Origin: Lichenostomus cassidix
Taxonomy: Eukaryota > Chordata > Aves > Passeriformes > Meliphagidae
DNA length: 64,000 nt
Direction: 5' to 3'
Assembly: GCA_008360975.2 (NCBI GenBank)
Contig: CM039211.1
Location: forward strand, 21,548,943 to 21,612,942
Positions 58,626-64,000 of this stretch are shown here, piece by piece. A model generated the notes under the pieces. That model was not told the DNA's origin, did no database searches, and was given only the letters and a program-made list of their open reading frames with translations. A program made the translations under genes and the position numbers. How positions within the stretch are numbered: position 1 is the stretch's first letter; each line of letters opens with the position of its first letter.

Positions 58626-61600
58626 TATACACATAGCTTACTGAAGAATGGTTTTGCAGCCCAGAAATAGGGCAACTGAACAAGAATAAAGGATCTTTAG
58701 TCTGATAAAAAACATTTATCAAAGCAAATGTGTGCTGGCTTCAACGTAGGGACTAGAAATAATTTGAGTGGAAATAAAACATCAAGGTTTACTTCCTGGC
58801 TTTATGAAAAATACAGGACATTTATGATAAAGGCCTTACTTCTATCATTCTGTCAGAACAGGCAGATAGCATAGGAAGAGTTGCATCTGCTTCCTCCATG
58901 CACTGATGCTATAAAGATGAAATGTGCGTAAAAAAGAGTGCCATGTATGTGTGTGTGAGTAACAGAGGGAGAGAGAGGTACTTCAGTGAGAACAGTGACA
59001 CTCTCAGAAGAGATTCCAAATCCATTCTGTTGTAAAAGTCTGTAGCTGGAATGCCACAGGCTCTGTAGAGGGGCCACATGTGATCAATGACACTAGCCAA
59101 CTAGGGAGCAATTAAAATTCATATACGAGGATGTCAAAAAAAAGCAGAAATTTAGTCACATCACCCTGCCACGGTGCTGCACCAACCAACTGAAGAGAAA
59201 TAATTCTGTGCCAAAGTTGGAATTGAACTTGCTGGGGTCCTATTAAAGCCATAGGAGGCTTTGATAGGCTACTACATCTTGCATATATGGTCAGATGTGT
59301 GACACATCAATCTCCAGAAACTGTGCAAATAGCTGAGCTGGAGGGACTAAAAAGACCAAAAAAAAGGTAAGGAGAGAGGGAGTGGAAGAGAGTTATTGAG
59401 AGAGAGAGAGAGGGAGAGAGAGAAGGAGAGAAGGAAAGAGAGATGATTAGAACTTCAATCCAGATATCTGAATGAACTTCAAAAACTATTTTTTTCTGGA
59501 CACATCTATAGGCTTAGAAGACAATGCCTCATGCTGAGCATATCCCTCCTGGTAAAACATTTGTATTTGAGCAAACCCACACCTGTGTTTATCCAGGACA
59601 AACACACGGCAGGAACTGGTGCTGTGGTAGATGCTGACCTCTCAATTTGTGTAGAATTATTTACAACCTAGGGAAAGAAAAAACACAGGTGTGAAAAGTC
59701 CCTTGAAACGTCATCACTTCATTAGAACTAGAGGCAAGGCAATCTCCTTCCACAAGGGGAGTTATTCTCGCTCCACCTGCAATGTCCAATTTACTTTACA
59801 TGATATATCAATATACATTACAGTAGTCTCCCATATTTCCAAGGAAAATATCTTCTTAGAAATAATTCGTTAGCAATATATTTCTTTTTTTCAAATGAGG
59901 GCTAGAATATATTTGGATAGCTTTCATCACTCACTCATGCATATGTTGGATAAGATTCAACATGTTTAACTGACACCCAGATGGCCTCCACTCAAACTGT
60001 GAGGACTCACAGGCATCCCCTGCTCACTGGTCATCACTGAGGGGAGTCTTCTCACTGTTCACACCAAATCTGTGCTCTGTTCGAGCACGCTGTAGAGGTG
60101 AAGTTTTCAAACCCTGCCAACCATCACACCCATTAGGTAAGACTCAGCATGTTTTCAAGAATTTTGTGTATCAGAGATACTGTACCACAATAAACAGTCA
60201 TTCAAATTTTTGTCATCATGGACCAACACTGAGCGAATACAAACTTGCTTGTTTTCCTTTGTTAGGTAGTTTCAACTGAAGCTCCACTGAAAAACAAGAA
60301 ACTGCTTTTACTTTTGTCAGAATCCCTTGAGACAAGGTATTACAAGATTTTTTCAATTTCATTTTCTTTCACAGAAAGAATCATATCAGAAGAATGCAAC
60401 ATTAGGTCTGCTAAAGTAGAGATGATTTACAGATTTTAGATACATCTCAGTCATCTACTCTAACTTAAAAACCTGAGAATTGTGCATTTTAACACAGGTA
60501 TTTTTATTAGAATGATACAGTGACATACATTATCTATTTAAATTAGGTTCTAAAAAAAAAAGAACACCAGAATTTGGTACATCTCAAGTTAAGCTATTCA
60601 ATACTCCACATCGTGAAGGCTGTGTCAGCCACTGCATTATTTGGTTTTTAAAAAAAATTATTTGTATTTTCTCAAGTTTTGGGGAAAAGAAAGCTATCTT
60701 AGTTGCTGAATGATCACCATGTTGTCTCACATTGGTCACACAATAATACAGAATATTTTTAAAGTGCTTCTGTATGCTTCAAGGTAAGAAACCATCACTG
60801 TCTTTCCCTGGTGCTCTCCTGCTTCAACATCTGGTAAATATGATTACTGAAATCCACTGAATCCTAAAATTCTTGCACTCTTAGTTTTCATTATGCCTTA
60901 CTCACCTGGATCTGAAATACGACTGTTATTGGGCTCCCAGATGAGAGTTTGAAATCCTTCATTGAGTTTCAACTAGAGAAGTTAAACCTCTGTTTTCTTG
61001 TCTGGTTGCATTTCACAGATTATAAAGGTGATTAGGAGGAGACCTGACACAACTAGAAAAAAATGTTTTGGAACTCTTCTGCATTTAAACTGATGCATAA
61101 ACCAGGACAAAAATACATAATTAGAATACTTGGTCTCCTTAAAACTTTAGATTATGCTTATAATTTAAAATGTAAAAATTAATTTACTTTTTAAATATAA
61201 ATGTTTGAATTATGTTAAAATATAAGTTCAATTATTTGACTTTAAAAACTCATTAAACCATAAACAATGTTTTTTACTTTGTCCCCTAATTTTAACATGC
61301 TTGCTCAGGGAGTTGGAGAAAAAAAAGAAAGGTTTAAGCAAAATACTCTGAAAATCAAAATAGGATAAGCAAATTGATATACCTTTTCTGAATGACAAAT
61401 GTGAGGTGAAAAGTGAAAAACCACAGAGAGTGAGAAATAAAAGTGGTGTGTGCAAATAAAAATAATAATGAAGAAATTCCACTGTGAGTTTTGGTAGTGA
61501 AGCAGAACTTGGATAGAGGTCAACCAGGCGGTACTGCATTTGGAAACTCTATATCAAAGGAGCATGAAGGCATGGCACTATACTTATTCTAGATATGGAG

Positions 61601-64000
61601 TGGTGTGAGAACACCTGGAGGTTCATACCCTTGGCTGAGTTACATTGCACCTCATTAATGGTGGTGTATTCTGTTTTACTGTCCTCAGCAAAATCCTAAA
61701 AATAAGACATGAAAGCACAATATTCATTTGCACAGGGGGAAAAGACACAGAACACACAAACAGATACTTTAAAAAGAATTTTCAATTAAGCTGTCTGTAT
61801 GAGAAATACAATGGGAAGGGTGTGGCCTTCAGGAAATAATGTGTGCTTTTGGTAAGTAAAACCCTTGTTGCTTCTACATTAAGCATCTGAAAAGCTAATT
61901 ACTGAAATCAAATGTCACAGCGATGTCTGTTAACAAATTAAATTAATTGATGGTAGCCAGATATTCCTTTGGATACATACAGGCCAAGATTACAAGCTCT
62001 CCTTCAGTTAAGGTACCTTAAATGCCATGCATCTTACATAAAATTTGTAAGGATAAATGTTCTGTTTGTGTAGGCATCTAAAAATGTACGTTTGGGTGCA
62101 GATTCTTGCATTTGACAATAATTAGTTAAGATTTATGGCCAATGGCTTTTGTTTCTCTTATAAAGAAAATCTCAGTATCAGCAAACTGAAATTTCTGGGC
62201 ACTGTAAACATATTGGGTTTTTCCACTGCAGAACTTCACCTAGCAGCAGTGAAAAAAATTGCCAGATTTTGATAACGCTTAGTTTCCTATATAAATTTAC
62301 AATAAGATTTGGTCTAAGTTTTCAGTACCACAGGTGACTCATCAAGGACATTTAAGCTCCAATTAAATTTTGTAAAATAAGCTTTCAAGAGTTATTAACA
62401 AGTTGATATATTTTGATGCTCATAGACTTCTACTACATCATGAAATCATTAAAAGACATTCTAGGACTGAGCATGTGCTTTCAAGAACTATTATTATTTC
62501 AATCCTAATGAAGACCATGCTAGGTTTTTTGAAGGCTTTTTCCCTTTGTTTTTTATGAATTTTCAATACTCATAGTATGAAAAAATGAACTCAAGATAGT
62601 TAACAATAGTAGGAAAATAAAAAGGAAAATATTGCCATTTTTAAAAAAGACAAAAACACCAAGCAAAGATTTCCTGCAGCATCCCATCAAAAAGGCCCTC
62701 ACTGTAGGACCTTTTTGGCTTTTGGCAAGAGTGTGGACTCATCTGTTATCAACAGTAAGGTATTGTGTTCATTTTTCTGTAAATAAGCTCATTGCTGGTA
62801 ATATGCTCTGACTCTTCACCATACAAGATACATCTTAAATTTAAAAAAAAGATAAAAAACATTCAAAAATAATTATAAAAAAGGAAAAAAATTAGATGGC
62901 AAATTAGCCACTGTTTCATCAGTTATTTCAGCTAATGAGTTCATGTAAAAATGTAGTTATAAAGCATGCCTAAGATGTGGAAATAAGACAGAATGCTAAA
63001 AGTTTTTGGCATTGAGCTGATACTCAGGCATCTTGTTCAGGATTTGTTAATCCTTGCTTTACACTATCGTTTCACAGACAGGTGAGGCATTTCCATGTAA
63101 CTTCCCTTGTAGGGAGCAGGAGTAGATTTTCAGATTTCATGGGTACTAAATACAAAGCTATTAATAAGACCCACTCCTAGCAAACAACCTTTTCTCTTTC
63201 TTCTAAACAGCAAATAAGAGGTTATCCTTAAAAAAGACATAGACATCTGAAGAAATCCTTTTCAGTCGAATCTTTCTGATCACTTTCACCTGAGATGGGA
63301 GTGTGATTGACGTTGTGAAGACAGTGTCAGCACAAGTGCTAGGGAATCCCATGCTGAGAGAATACAGAGAGTGAGATGAGAATAAAAGATTTAGTATCAA
63401 GCTGGCATCATGTCTGATCTGAAATCCATGAAAAGACATCCTGACATGAACATCTACTTATACAGTAACTTTTCACCAACAGTTAGTACTTGCCATTATT
63501 TTATCTAGCAGTATTTGGAGTCTGTTCTATTGGCTTTCTTCCTGGTAGTTTAGCAAATTTATTGGCAATTATGTTAATTAAAGACATAGAAAATTAATTA
63601 AATTAATTCATTTTCAGAGGGACAAGAATAAATCTAAATAGGGTTCCAGCTTGAAGAACCCATGAACTTCGTGCAAAAACATAAGTTCTGTTTCCCAGTC
63701 TGGAAAATGAATCTACATATCACAACTAGGTCATTTAATATGATGAGACGAACCCAAACCTCATCCTGTGGAAGTGACAGAAAAATTCATCAGAGCTATA
63801 CAAGTTGGTTGGTTGGTGGGTTACATTTTTCTCTCAAGAAATGATGGCTGGTGAATGGGGAAAATTTAAGAGGACAGAGAAGAAAAATCCCAGCACTGCA
63901 CTACTAGGGTCTGTAAAAGGCCCACCTAGGAAACGACAAGACTCACAGAGTCTGTCAAGGGTTTAGGGAATAAAAAGTAATTTGATTACAGGTGCTCAAG
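58626..64000. other. AT-rich non-coding DNA, no gene seen
   Basis: Open frames of at most about 100 codons without features (e.g. 61,228-61,539 minus). Contains the GA-rich microsatellite at 59,397-59,442. No LTR or CR1 ends recognised to the end of the window. Confidence 0.5.
59397..59442. repeat. GA-rich microsatellite
   Basis: (GA)n with GGGA and AAGG interruptions over about 46 bp. Confidence 0.92.

Overview
The window looks like a gene-poor stretch of a bird chromosome, most likely a songbird. It is AT-rich and shows no convincing host exon, tRNA or rRNA. Nearly everything recognisable is retroelement: CR1 LINE fragments of several ages, some ending in the CR1 3'-terminal octamer repeat, and endogenous retrovirus (ERV) LTRs of at least four kinds. 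All homology statements come from recognising motifs by eye; no database was searched.

Layout. 1-24,865 is mostly unremarkable non-coding DNA with three CR1 remnants (about 5,950-6,546 minus, 10,955-11,281 plus, 19,289-19,610 minus), a GTA microsatellite (17,241-17,309) and a 263-bp solo LTR (18,577-18,839). 24,866-30,609 is a minus-strand ERV: 5' LTR, tRNA-Lys-type primer site, gag with internal repeats, protease, reverse transcriptase, RNase H and integrase. Stops and frameshifts inactivate it, and it is cut off inside integrase with no 3' LTR. 31,907-32,168 is a second copy of the 18.6-kb solo LTR.

36,153-38,439 is the most interesting object: a complete, compact LTR provirus of 2,287 bp. 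Its two LTRs (393 and 391 bp) differ by five transitions and one 2-bp indel. It has a perfect 6-bp target duplication (ACTCTC), an 18-nt primer site that fits a tRNA-Ala, a polypurine tract, and a GC-rich interior without gag, pol or env. That interior holds paired YY1-like motifs, candidate splice sites, a 44-bp tandem duplication and a long hairpin. It seems to sit inside an older minus-strand LTR-like sequence. 39,088-39,830 is a minus-strand solo LTR.

40,712-43,061 is a long decayed CR1 covering endonuclease tail, reverse transcriptase and 3' end. From 51,230 on come opposed CR1 pieces (51,230-52,545), short CR1 tails (53,986-54,250 and 54,715-54,810), a CR1 nested inside another (57,236-58,150) and an older CR1 tail (58,220-58,625). 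The rest to 64,000 is AT-rich DNA with simple repeats. No element appears able to move autonomously; the window reads as layered retroelement insertion with one recent, presumably helper-dependent arrival.
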